Of a DNA stretch of 64,000 nucleotides, positions 22,035 to 32,218 are shown piece by piece. Each line of letters starts with the position of its first letter. The stretch's first letter is position 1. Position numbers and translations under genes: made by a program. Below the pieces are notes generated by a model that was not told the origin of the DNA, searched no databases, and was given only the letters and a program-made list of their open reading frames with translations. Origin of the DNA: Bactericera cockerelli (Eukaryota; Arthropoda; Insecta; Hemiptera; Triozidae); the NCBI GenBank assembly GCA_024516035.1, contig CM044966.1, forward strand, positions 709,693 to 773,692. Reading direction: 5' to 3'.

Positions 22035-22186
22035 ACTTTCCGGGTAACAAGTCAGGCTATAGTTTGGCTGGGGAACGTTAAACAGAGAGAAGACCAGTGT
22101 CTCGCTAGAGGTCTAGACACAGACAGACTAGCCAACCCTTGCAGTTTCCAGAGGATTTAATAGCTTATAACGAAAATGTCCAAGTA

Positions 22187-22694
22187 CTAATGATGGTTGA
22201 TCGCACATAGAAAAATGGGGTTGAGGACGAGCCAACTTTGAAATAAAGTTAGCTGGAAACCATCATCCCCCAGCTGTAGCCGAGCTGAATACAACAACCT
22301 TTTAGAAGAAATTAAAATTAAAACCCTTAATAATAGAATAATACCAAGCCCTGCTCTTCTCTTTGAAACACCAAAACTAAACACAATATCCCCAATAGTA
22401 TCAGCAATGATGTTGTGCAACAACAAAGCAGATAAACCTTCATCAGATTTTGACAGAGAATTTCAGATGAGGAACTATTCTGTAAATTTGCACTTGAGGA
22501 TTTTTGATTCGTGGTTCATCTTCATTCGACTCTCTTCCTTCTGAAAATGCCTCAACCCACCGAAAAACCTGGGCCCTTGACTGAACACTTTCTCCATAGG
22601 CCTGCCAGAGTTTATCAATTGTTTCTGTTGCACTGTGTCCAAGTTTGAAGCAGAACTTGAGAGCACCATTGCTCAGAATTGACAAAACGAACAC
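22187..22694 (-). pseudogene. mariner-type transposase N-terminal (HTH) relic, unit 2
   Basis: The frame reads ALKFCFKLGHSATETIDKLW, then AYGESV, AQVFRWVEAF and SEGRESNEDEPR. This matches the FCVKLGKSATET...SRTQVFEW...EGRE..EDD.R signature of mariner/SETMAR-type N-terminal domains. The catalytic DDD part is missing. The rest of the stretch (LLLHNIIADTIGDIVF) is unrecognised. Confidence 0.6.
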
Positions 22695-22761
22695 GAAAAG
22701 TGTTTCACTAAAACTAAAAAACGTTACCCTTCACTAAAGACAGTTATTATTACTATTATTG

Positions 22762-22793
<32 letters not shown>

Positions 22794-22909
22794 CTACAAA
22801 AATGTTGAGATTAGGTATCCTATACTACAATTTTTTCAAATAAAGGCTATGAAGAAATAAATATACAAAGTTGAAACTCAATATTTTTTAGTGTCAAAAA
22901 ATAACCAGG

Positions 22910-23060
22910 GTTGCTGCGGAATTTATTAACACATAATAATAATAATATAGTAATAATAATAATTATTAATACCAGTAATAATTGGAGCACTGGGCGTAGT
23001 AGCAAAGACATTGAAAGAAAACCTTCAAATGCTACCTGGAAAGTTCATAAAAAAATCCTC
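22910..23060 (+). pseudogene. LINE ORF2 tail, unit 2 (truncated)
   Basis: The GALGVVA...ENLQMLPGK coding remnant is present, but the following QESALL/YIMRK part seen in other units has been deleted. Confidence 0.5.
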
Positions 23061-23114
23061 TTGGTAAAATGGTTAAAAATAATAGTAATAATAAAATAAT
23101 CGTAATTGTAATAA

Positions 23115-23343
23115 TCTTAATATATAAATGTCAAAGTCACTGACCACTGACTGATCATAGCTCTACAGCCCAAACCGTAAGTCCTAGGAAGCTGAAATTT
23201 GGTAGGTAGCTTTGTCTTATAGTCTAGATGTGCAATAAGACGGGATTTTTCAAAATTCCCACTACAACACCTGCCATTGGCGAAAAAGGATTTTTTGCTT
23301 TCACGGCCATGCCTCGGCCCGCCAGCGGGCGACAGCCCGCTAG
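23115..23343 (+). mobile_element. Non-autonomous Helitron, unit 2 copy a
   Basis: The worn 5' end TCTTAATATATAAATG and the 3' end CTAG are preceded by the hairpin GCGGGC-GACA-GCCCGC. It is homologous over its length to the element at 23830. The site is between A and T and lacks a target duplication. Confidence 0.8.
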
Positions 23344-23620
23344 TACCCTATAGTGGAAGGTAACCATCAGGCGAGGATAATTTCGTTTCTTTTTTTTTTC
23401 TTTATTTTCTTTTTTAAGGGTTACTTTAAAGGCGGAATTAATAGACTTTTTTGTAATAACTCTGTGGCGCTAAGTTGACAAAATTGAGCTCCTAAATGCT
23501 TTAAAATTAGAAATGGACTTGAGACACCCTGAATCAGGTTCATACTATTGACTTAGCAGACGACGTAAAGCTGAAAATGTAAAATATTCTATGCTTACTT
23601 TGTCTTTATGTAATTGATTT
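23344..23620. other. Remnants: SINE-A end and MITE fragment
   Basis: A SINE-A tail in reverse (AGTGGAAGGTAACCATCAGG) is followed by the left part of the AGGCGGAATTAATAGAC MITE, which is joined by a deletion to downstream sequence (TTGACAAAATTGAGCTCC). Confidence 0.4.
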
Positions 23621-23622
23621 TA

Positions 23623-23829
23623 TTAGTCACCGTGTCAGGGTGAGTTAGCGCGGCGCTAGGCATTGCAGGCGCGGTGACCTGGGTTCTATCCCCAACGGGG
23701 CACGATTTTTTCTGCTCTGTACTTGGGTGTTTGGGGTCCACTCATACAGCGTGAGGAAAAATAAGTAGCTGCTTTAATGTTAGCAGCGACCAGTGACAGA
23801 ATAAGAGGCGAAAATAAGATATTGGGATA
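23623..23829 (+). repeat. SINE-B, unit 2
   Basis: Same family as 10335, with B box GGGTTCTATCCCC. It ends GATATTGGGATA exactly where the next Helitron starts. Confidence 0.6.
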
Positions 23830-24063
23830 TCTCTATATATAAATGTCAAAGACACTCACTGACCACTGACTGATCATCGCTCTACAGCCCAAACCGTAAG
23901 TCCTAGGAAGCTGAAATTTGGTAGATAGCTTTGTCTTATAGTCTAGATGTGCAATAAGACGGGATTTTTCGAAACTCCCACTACAACACCTGCCATTGAC
24001 GAAAAAGGATTTTTTGCTTTCACGGCCATGCCTCGGCCCGCAAAGCGGGCGACAGCCCGCTAG
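23830..24063 (+). mobile_element. Non-autonomous Helitron, unit 2 copy b (234 bp)
   Basis: 5' end TCTCTATATATAAATG; 3' hairpin GCGGGC-GACA-GCCCGC followed by CTAG. Flanks GGGATA and TTAAATAT join to the uninterrupted GGGATATTAAATAT seen in unit 1 at about 10528, so insertion was between A and T without target duplication, as Helitrons do. Confidence 0.92.
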
Positions 24064-24163
24064 TTAAATATATGGAAAAGTCCAATAATTCTGCGCTACC
24101 CACTAAAATTGTGAGAAAAACACAAAGAAACACATTTATGTAGTTGATTTGAAATAAAATTCT

Positions 24164-24350
24164 ACTAGATGGTAAGGTACTCGCTTGCCATGCGGAAGGT
24201 CCTGGGTTCGAATCCCACAGCCGACAAAATATCTGTATTCAAAATTCCGTTACACTTGTTTCTAAGGTTTAACTTCTCGTGTGCTCATGTTGACTGAACA
24301 TCTCAATGGAAAGTGTGTCGCCTCTCGCAAGTAAAAATTGAATTGAATTA
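24164..24350 (+). repeat. SINE-C (tRNA-Gly-like head), unit 2
   Basis: GATGGTAAGGTACTCGCTTG resembles the D-arm to anticodon part of a Gly tRNA, with TGCCATG around a GCC anticodon and GGGTTCGAATCCC as the T-loop/B box. The 5' part is missing and a non-tRNA body ending AATTGAATTGAATTA follows. It is not a functional tRNA gene. Confidence 0.55.
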
Positions 24351-24655
24351 TATGGTTTTTTTACTGTACACTAATAATATTCCTTAATATTATCTCCTAA
24401 GCGTATGCAAACTTCTGAGGAGTTTCCATACGTCTGAGAGGAGGAGACTACGGGATGAGAAAGCTACAACACAGGTGACAAGCGTTTACAATAGCTGCTG
24501 TTTCATGGCTACGAAATAAATAAGGCTGTGGACTATAATTAAAAGAAAAGTCTTCACTTCTATGTATCACTTGTATCAGCATGTATGATTTGAAATAAAC
24601 TTCAACTGTGTAGACACCCAATATCAGGGATATACTAGTAATATTATTTCACTAC
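24351..24655. other. Spacer, unit 2
   Basis: Contains a fragment at 24588-24622 resembling the gene's 3' end (ATTTGAAATAAACTTCAACT, compare the BTB stop region). No gene recognised. Confidence 0.35.
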
Positions 24656-24860
24656 CGTCCACTGGTAGTCAAGTGGTTAACGCGCTAATCTGGTAATCCA
24701 GGTAGCGTAGGGAGCCATTGGTTCGAATCCCATTCAATGCATTAATTTTTCCTCATTAATTTGTGTTTGTGACCACATAATTATAAGACTCTAAGGGTTA
24801 GGTTGTAGAAAATGCTTTGAGCGTAAACCTCGCCTGGTGGTTACCTTCCACTAAAGATGC
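24656..24860 (+). repeat. SINE-A, unit 2 downstream copy
   Basis: Well-preserved head CTGGTAGTCAAGTGGTTAAC and B box GGTTCGAATCCC, ending TTACCTTCCACTAAAG. Confidence 0.7.
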
Positions 24861-25020
24861 TATTACCAAGACCAAAAGGGTAATAACAAGTCCTAGCTCG
24901 TACACAATGCACATGTCTAGAATAATTAATTTAGTATTATAATGCTTTACAAATACACAAACTCAGATTCGGTGGGTACTGAGTGGAAGCATCTCCAAAA
25001 AAATTTCCCACCAGCCTCAT

Positions 25021-25127
25021 CTGATTGTTATTATTATTACTAGTGACATGATAATATGGTTAGGATTATTATTACTAGTGACAGGATAATATGGTAAGTA
25101 TTATTAATACTAGTGACATGATAAATA
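25021..25127. repeat. ACTAGTGACATGATAA minisatellite 3' of gene copy 3
   Basis: Three units, ending about 30 bp past the stop codon. Confidence 0.8.
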
Positions 25128-25157
25128 TATGAGATAAAAATCCACAATATAATCTCC

Positions 25158-26822
25158 CTACTTGGTTTCGATTTCAATTGATTTGAAATAAACTTCCACT
25201 GTGTAGACATCAACATTTGACTGAAGTAATCCATATACATCCCACCACGACGCGCTCTGGCCCCTGCTCCCGTGCACCTGGTCCCCCGGGTAGTAGAACT
25301 GACAGACCTCCACACAGGGAGCAGCAGGAGTCAGTGTTACTCTCCTGTATGATCCGTCTCGTGGTACTACACAGGAGTCATAACCTCCACGTTGTGGGAC
25401 AAACTTGAATTGACATTCAACAGTACACTCCCAGTCACGCTGCGTGGTGGAGAGACATTTCAAGTACATGTGTAAGTTGTTGTAATCATCCCTAATGCAT
25501 GCTTTCCATTTCATATCTCCTATAAGACACTCCTCTTCTGACTCATACAATTTAACGGAAGAAAGTGGAATTTTAATGGTGAATTTATTTGTAACATGTG
25601 TTAACAACTTCTTTCTAGACTCGACTACAGTTGGGTTATTAACAATTCCTTCATTTTGATTATTGATCTCTGCTCTATTTGGATTCCCGGTCTCTACTTC
25701 AACAGGAATTTCAACAATTCTTTCATTTTGATCTCTGGTTTCTGCTTTGAATTTATTCCTTGGCTCTAAGCTCTTGGAGAAATATTTGTCTTCTTCCAAA
25801 AACACTCTGTGTTTAAGGAACAGTTCTGTTTTAAAAGCAGTCATGTACTCAAAAGCAGAAATATTTTTCACGCGAATATATGAAAGCAGTTTTTTCAATA
25901 CATTATCTGAAAATGTCTTTGCCAGTTCGACACAGCTGTCAAGTTGATCAGGAATGATGTTGTCCACATCCGGATTATTTTCATTGAAATCACCACTGGA
26001 TGGTCCAGCACTTTGGTTCAACGCCATTTTCTTAAATTTTGTCATCTCTTTCTTGTCACATGACTTGGCATCAGTTGTGAACACTTTTTCACTTCTGGCA
26101 GCATGTGACTGAGAGTCACAACCATCAGCCGATTCCTCAGCAACATGTGCACTGCTGATCTTCTCGTCCAACATTTCCAGAGCTCGCCGGGGACACTGGT
26201 TCAGATTCTCACTGTGCCAAACCAAAGCACCCCTGAGGATGTCAATTTCAGGAGCGTAAAACAGGTTGGACTTGAGCAATTCACTCAAAACTTCGTATTG
26301 CAAATCCTTGAAACTCTCGTGCTTCAACACTTGTTCTGAATTCTCGTAAGCATAAATAATTAACTTTTTGTACAGCTCGTCCAATAAGAATTTCTTGGCT
26401 GTATTGATGAGTACAAAAAACGAGTCGAGCTCAAAATTGTCAAGTGTAGACAGGAATGACTTGATGGCAGTGAAGATATCAGAGAGCTCATAGGTCTCGC
26501 ACAGCCGGAGAACCTCACAGATGATGGGTTTCTGCATTCTTGAAAAATTCAATTCCATGCCATGCATGTATTGAAGTATGATTTCAAAGCTCTCATCAAA
26601 CATGAGACCTGGCATTGTTAATATTTTGTCATCACAGTGTTCATGATGTGTCTTTACTTGTGAATACAGAATACTACTGCTCATGTAGATGAGATGACTG
26701 CTGACATGAACTTTTGAGTTTTTCAATATGAATAAACAGTCACAAATTTCATCATTGTTCCAAACTTTTTCTGCCTTCATTGTCAGTTCACTTCTGAACA
26801 AGACATCTTGTACTTCTGCCAT
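25158..26822 (-). CDS. BTB-BACK-MATH-like protein, copy 3 (554 aa)
   Basis: Complete and uninterrupted. The domain plan is the same as in copy 2: BTB, BACK-like, linker, then MATH-like with IGDMKWKAC and ASWWDVYGLL. Compared with copy 2 the first 300 residues differ at only about nine places, including a cluster TST to RGA in the BACK region near 197-199. The MATH-like tail differs heavily (for example CQFYYPGDQVHGS against CEYNYSGDLVYGS). The visible part of copy 1 is nearly identical to this copy. The start is the ATG at 26820-26822 after the conserved acceptor; the 29 in-frame codons above it are intronic. A substrate-adaptor role is inferred only. Confidence 0.88.
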   Translation of the reverse strand: MAEVQDVLFRSELTMKAEKVWNNDEICDCLFILKNSKVHVSSHLIYMSSSILYSQVKTHHEHCDDKILTMPGLMFDESFEIILQYMHGMELNFSRMQKPIICEVLRLCETYELSDIFTAIKSFLSTLDNFELDSFFVLINTAKKFLLDELYKKLIIYAYENSEQVLKHESFKDLQYEVLSELLKSNLFYAPEIDILRGALVWHSENLNQCPRRALEMLDEKISSAHVAEESADGCDSQSHAARSEKVFTTDAKSCDKKEMTKFKKMALNQSAGPSSGDFNENNPDVDNIIPDQLDSCVELAKTFSDNVLKKLLSYIRVKNISAFEYMTAFKTELFLKHRVFLEEDKYFSKSLEPRNKFKAETRDQNERIVEIPVEVETGNPNRAEINNQNEGIVNNPTVVESRKKLLTHVTNKFTIKIPLSSVKLYESEEECLIGDMKWKACIRDDYNNLHMYLKCLSTTQRDWECTVECQFKFVPQRGGYDSCVVPRDGSYRRVTLTPAAPCVEVCQFYYPGDQVHGSRGQSASWWDVYGLLQSNVDVYTVEVYFKSIEIETK

Positions 26823-26839
26823 TCTGAAACAGAAAGAGG
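26823..26839 (-). other. 3' splice site before the BTB start codon, copy 3
   Basis: CTCTTTCTGTTTCAG, A, ATG on the minus strand. Confidence 0.7.
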
Positions 26840-26893
26840 AGAGGGTAATGACCATGGTATTTGTGTACAATTTTTTTTTTAATTGACAAATTA

Positions 26894-27056
26894 CTGTAGA
26901 ATACCTCAAAATTCAAGGGACAAAAGTGACATGTCGAGTTTCAAATAAGAGAAGACATGGGCCGTGTTTAATTGTTTATACAACAAGGGCTACGAATTCT
27001 TTCGAGTAAATGGGATTTTTGACCTATTGCGACTTCGAGGTAGCGAGATTCTACTA
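26894..27056. mobile_element. pogo/Tigger-like MITE relic, unit 3
   Basis: CTGTAGAATACC ... GCGAGATTCTACTATG, as in unit 1. Confidence 0.4.
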
Positions 27057-27081
27057 TGAATAGGTAAAATAATAAATAATT

Positions 27082-27423
27082 AAGTAAATATCACAGGTAG
27101 GTACAAGTACAAGTAAATATCACAGGTAGATACAAGTACTAGTAAATATCACAGGTAAGTACAAGAATAAGTAAATATCACAGGTAGGTACAAGTACCAG
27201 TAAATATCACAGGTGGGTACAAGTACAAGTAAATATTACAGGTAGGTACAAGTACAAGTAAATATCACAGGTAGGTACAAGTAAATATCACATGTAGGTA
27301 CAAGTACAATTAAATATCACATGTAGGTACAAGTACAAGTAAATGTCACAGGTAGGTACAAGTACAAGTAAATATCACAGATAGGTACAAGTACAAGTAA
27401 ATATCACAGGTAGGTACAAGTAC
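27082..27423. repeat. 29-bp minisatellite upstream of gene copy 3
   Basis: About 12 units, one more than in units 1 and 2. Confidence 0.9.
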
Positions 27424-27536
27424 ATTCTGATCAATTGCAAGCTTATTTCTGGTCAAACTCTTGGTTTTAATTTCAAAAGTTGAGATATAGTATTCTGGAA
27501 AAAAATTCAAGTATTTTGGAATAAACTTGTATTTTA

Positions 27537-27735
27537 GCCAGCCCCCATGGCATGACGATTGAGACTACTACCTGTAGTCCAGAGATCCTAAGTTTGATCC
27601 ATGATTGGGGCATACTTTTCCAAAGAAATTCTGTTCCTTTCAAAACACGAGAGGCTCGTATTTCTGGCCCTACCCAGGCTGGGTGAGGTTATTGTGGGTA
27701 GCTGGTATGATTCCCAATAAATAGAACGTAATAAC
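27537..27735 (+). repeat. SINE-D, unit 3
   Basis: Same family and position as in unit 1. Unit 3 lacks the long-TIR insertion found just before it in unit 2. Confidence 0.5.
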
Positions 27736-28002
27736 AAAACCCTTGGAATAACCTTTAAGTATTTTGGAATAAATTTCAACTTGTCAGTCCCATTTTAAGG
27801 CCACATGCCTTGAAAATGCTAAGGGCCTTGTGCAGGCATAGTCCAGCACTGTTTGGCTTTGGTGTTATTACTTAGTGCCTAGTTAGTCTTACCTAGAAGT
27901 AAAAAGTTTTTTTTTTCATTCTAATTATGGAAAGAAAAAAAAATCCTGGTTGCTATATCTGAATTCATTGCAAAAACCAGAGTATTCAATAGGTCAATAT
28001 TA

Positions 28003-28212
28003 CAGCACTGGTAGTCAAGTGGTTAACGAGCTGGTCTGGTATTCCAAGTAGCTTAGGACTTGGTTGGTTCAAATCCCACCCAGTACATGAATTTTTCTTC
28101 ATTAATTTGAGTTTGTGACAACATAATAATATGACCAAGAGGTAAGGTGGTAGAAAATGCTCTGAGTGTTAACCTGGCCTGGTGATTACCTTCCACTAAA
28201 AAGTGTTATTAT
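28003..28212 (+). repeat. SINE-A, unit 3
   Basis: Head GTAGTCAAGTGGTTAACGAG and B box GGTTCAAATCC, as at 2382. Confidence 0.65.
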
Positions 28213-28577
28213 TTGTATCATAGAAAAATCCAAGGGAGCTGAATATCAGTTTGTTATAACTGGAAGGCCAATATATCCAGTGTAGTTATAGGCCAAGTTA
28301 ACTGTATTTCACACTAGGGATTTCACATCAGGGACAAGGAGTCAAGCGCAGGAGTATGCTATAGATCATCCTCAATGAAAATCAGACCTGTGTGCAATTT
28401 TTCAGGTCTCTAGCACTTACCATTTAGGTACCAACTTATTACACACTAATTATTATTATTATTATACAACACTTTATTAGATATAGATGGACATTATGTA
28501 CATACAAATAATAATTTTAACAGTGAAAAAAATGGAAACAATAAAAATGAAAAAAAAAAAAAAAAAAATAGAAAATA

Positions 28578-30177
28578 CACTGAGCGTCAAAATTAGAGGA
28601 ATGCTAAAATGATCTTGAATATTTTCGAGGCAGATTTACTTAGGAACCTATTTTCTTTTCAGGTTAACTAGAAATATAAATGCTAACAAGGAACAAAACA
28701 AAAAATTCATAAACATAATAAGAGAGGATTCATTTATTGGTACATTTAGAAAAATCTCAAAAAACTGCCTAAAATGGAAGATTAAAAAAATGCTCATTTT
28801 TGGAAATATTCAATTTTCCTTACACTTTTGCTACTTAAATGACTCATATTGCCCCCCGCAGCATTATGTAGGGCCGTTAAACTCCTTGGCATACTTGGCA
28901 TAAGCTTATCAACATAAGCTTGGCTCATCCGGTCCCATTCCTCGACCACGGCCCTTTTGAGCTCCGCCAGAGTATTCGGTTGGTTTGTTCTTGCTCGAAT
29001 CATTTTATTGAGATAGTCCAATACACGCTCAATGAGATTCATGTCTGGTGAGCGAGGTGTATGGTCCAGAACTTCTAATCCAGCCTCTTCAAGGAAACGG
29101 GATACTAAAGCTGCCGTATGTGGTTGAGCGTTGTCATGCGTGAGGGTGAAGCCATCTCCAATGAATGACATGAACGGGAGCACAAAATCTTGCAAAATCT
29201 CCGACACGTATCGTTGAGAGGTCAGGGCGCCCCCTCTATGATATACAGTGTGTTACGGCCCCCTAGAGTAATGCCCCCCATACCATGATTGAGCCGCCAC
29301 CATGTTGCTCCGTTCCTACCATGGTACACTGCTCGTACCTCTCATTAGGCTTTCTCAGGGCTCTGACCCTCTTGTCATCAGACTTAAGAGCCAACCTACA
29401 CTCAACTGTAAACAATACTTTGCTCCACTGACGGACTGACCACCTTCTGTAGTTCTGGACATATGCGCGCCTCTTCACTTTGTGCTGAAAACTGAGAAGT
29501 GGGGTTCACTTGGCTCGATGACACCTTATAGTGTGCTCGTGGAGTCTTATTGACACAGTAGCAGTGGAAACCCTAACACCCCGGGTGCGTTGGACCCCCG
29601 CATGCACCCCCGTTATGCCTTGGAACCGATTTCTCAGGGCCGTGAGGTCTATGAAGCAGTCGTTGCGTGCTGTTGTAGAGCGTTTTCAACCTTGCCTGCC
29701 TCTTCTATTCTACTGACCAGTCTCCCTGTAACGTTTCACCACACGAAGAACCACGGATTTTGAGACACCGAGAGAATTTCCCACTCTGGCAAAACTCTAG
29801 CCCCCGCCAGTCAATGCCACTGCTCTTGACACTTCCACTCCACTAAGATCATTCATTGTTAATGAAAAACGATAATTAAACATCTTAACAACTCATTAAA
29901 ATAGAGAAACGTAATCACTTTGACCCAAACTAACGGAATCATGGATTTTCGATAAATGACCCCAACACATGAAGTTACTCAAAAGTGTACATTTTTGAGC
30001 TAGCTATAGTAAACTATTGTTTACTCTCTACGAGCTTGATAATTGTGTATCTTTCTCCTCATAAGCGATAATCAATCATATTTGTCAATATTATTGATCA
30101 AGAAGAGGTTCCCAAAAGGAAGACAGTCCTTAAAATTAGAGATCATTTTAGCGTTCCTCTAATTTTGACGCTAAGTG
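28578..30177 (-). mobile_element. Tc1-family transposon, unit 3 (1600 bp, dead)
   Basis: Same ends and TA sites (28576-28577 and 30178-30179) in the same LINE fragment (about 28450-30245). The right end has decayed to GCTAAGTG from GCTCAGTG. Confidence 0.9.
28794..29856 (-). pseudogene. Tc1 transposase pseudogene, unit 3
   Basis: It carries the shared TAG, TGA and frameshift lesions. In addition the first catalytic Asp is lost (FTVECR instead of FTDECR) and HDNARPH has become HDNAQPH, both fitting drift after inactivation. Confidence 0.9.
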
Positions 30178-30246
30178 TATATAAGAACATATGTCCTAAC
30201 TAAAGGGCGGGGTTATTGCCTATGGCAATCTCTTCCACCCAACCAA

Positions 30247-31847
30247 ATGTTCAAATGTTTCCCGTTGGGGAAACATTTTTCTCTATTTAGGGTACTCTGA
30301 CCAGTGGAAAATCAATGAAGGAGATTTGTATATTGTCTACTGATATGTGTTAAAACTGTTATTATATATTAATAATTATTTTTCTCTGGCTTTTAATCAT
30401 TACCAGGAGTGGCTTCAGTGGGGTCAACTTTGGAATTTTAGATGGAACTACTCTGTTTGTAATATATTTCTAAGAGGTAAGATAAAGTTACCTAAGTTTT
30501 CATATTTGTGTTAATTGATCAAACTACTGAGTTTGGTATTATTTTGAGACATTAGTTAACATTCAAAGTATTTTAAGACATGTTTCATTATATATATCAA
30601 AACAGGATCAGATATATTCGAAAATGTTTCCCTCATTAATGGCAAACAGGTTTCAGCATTAACTCTTAACCAGAAACACCGGTCTCAGAGACCGCTACAG
30701 TTTATCAAATCAAAGATTGACAAAGATCAAAACAAAGACATTTTGTTCACATAAATCATAATAACATTTATTTTGGCTTTAGGTAATTTTATGTGTGTTA
30801 AACTCGGTAAACTAAGATAGAGGTCTCTCAGACTGGTGTTTAGGATTATGTACTAACAAATCATGTTTCGGGTTATGGTGATAATTATAAAAGTGTCCAT
30901 TATAATTAACTAATCTTGTTTCATAATTTGCCCCTTAGTGGATATGCTGTATGCTACTATACTTGGCAATGGTGTCTACTACAGAATAAAGTAACTATAC
31001 AGACATTCATCTTAATCAGAAATTCCATTCAATTTCCAAACCCTACACCCTTGCAGTGAACTGAACAGATTCACTTACCCTGTGGTTGTGGAGAGAACTT
31101 GTCTCTTGAAATATGCTGGATAACAATCTGAAGATTTTGAAGTTTATTTGTATTAGTTTGGAGCCGCTTGAAGGAAATAATGCCACGCCAACTCTCAGAT
31201 GAATGATGATTAAGAGAATTGAGAGTAGGGATGAGTTTATTTCTTCTTTGAACTTTTTTTAAAACTTAGGACATCTTAATCTTGACGAGTTATTGAGTTG
31301 TAAGTTGGGATGAAGCTACCAACGTAGCTATTGAGTGTGTTTTCCAATTTCCTTTCTAACTCACAACCCTACACCCTGTGCAGTTTATTGTGGCAGGGAG
31401 AGATATGGATTATGTCAGCTTGATTATGTTTGACAGCTTGGATAGCTGTCAAACACTAATGAAACAACCAGATTAACTGAAAGTTTATCAAAATGGTGAA
31501 ACCTCAGGCTATATTTAATTACAAATTTACAAATTACAATTGCTTATGAAACAGATTCAGGTAGAACAACAAGAACAAAGAATTTAAAATAAAGATTTCA
31601 CGAGGTTGCATACAGCATTACAGCACGAGTTGTCAATGTTATGATACGCCTTCAAAAAAAAAAATCATGCTATACCAGCTATACGCTGTACAATTTATTA
31701 TCTTGGTAACGCCTTCAAAAAAATGTCACATTACGACTTTTCATATAACTCGAAAATACGTCCAAATCCTCCACTGGTAACTCAACGGTAACAGTTGGCT
31801 GAAAATCAATGAAAAATTTATAATCAGCATCTCAAAATCATTGGATT
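30247..31847. other. Non-coding conserved spacer, unit 3
   Basis: Homologous to 4634-6228. The possible TTAA MITE is at 30670-30844. A small duplication around 31410-31450 repeats TGTCAGCTTG/TGACAGCTTGG-like sequence. No gene. Confidence 0.5.
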
Positions 31848-32218
31848 TGATATGTCACAACCCTATCTAGTATGCATGGTATTTAAAAAAGCTAGTCCCC
31901 TTTACGAAATACCAATAAATTCGGGCCGGGTACCAAAAATTCAAGTTATCAAACAAATGATTAGAGTATACCCCTATAATTTTTTTAGAACTAGAAAAAC
32001 ATACTCTATAAACATATTTATGACCTCTGTAGAGAATTTCAAGTCTCTAGCTAGTGATATTCTTGAGATAATTTGTTCACAGACAGACAGACAGACCCAC
32101 GGACCAATGGCTGAAACTTTGGATTTTGGGTCTGGGGACCCTAAAACGTGTTTTGGCACTGAAAACTGACGATTGGGTGATTCCATTACTTTCCTTATTA
32201 TAGGATAAGGAAGGTAAA
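31848..32218 (+). repeat. Dispersed repeat with terminal palindrome, unit 3
   Basis: A shorter variant with three CAGA units before CCCACGGACCAATGGC, ending at CTTTCCTTAT/ATAAGGAAGG. Confidence 0.45.

Noticed and set aside
24170..24245. A possible functional tRNA-Gly gene
   Set aside because: The 5' acceptor half and D-arm start are missing and a SINE body follows the T-loop, so it is a SINE head.
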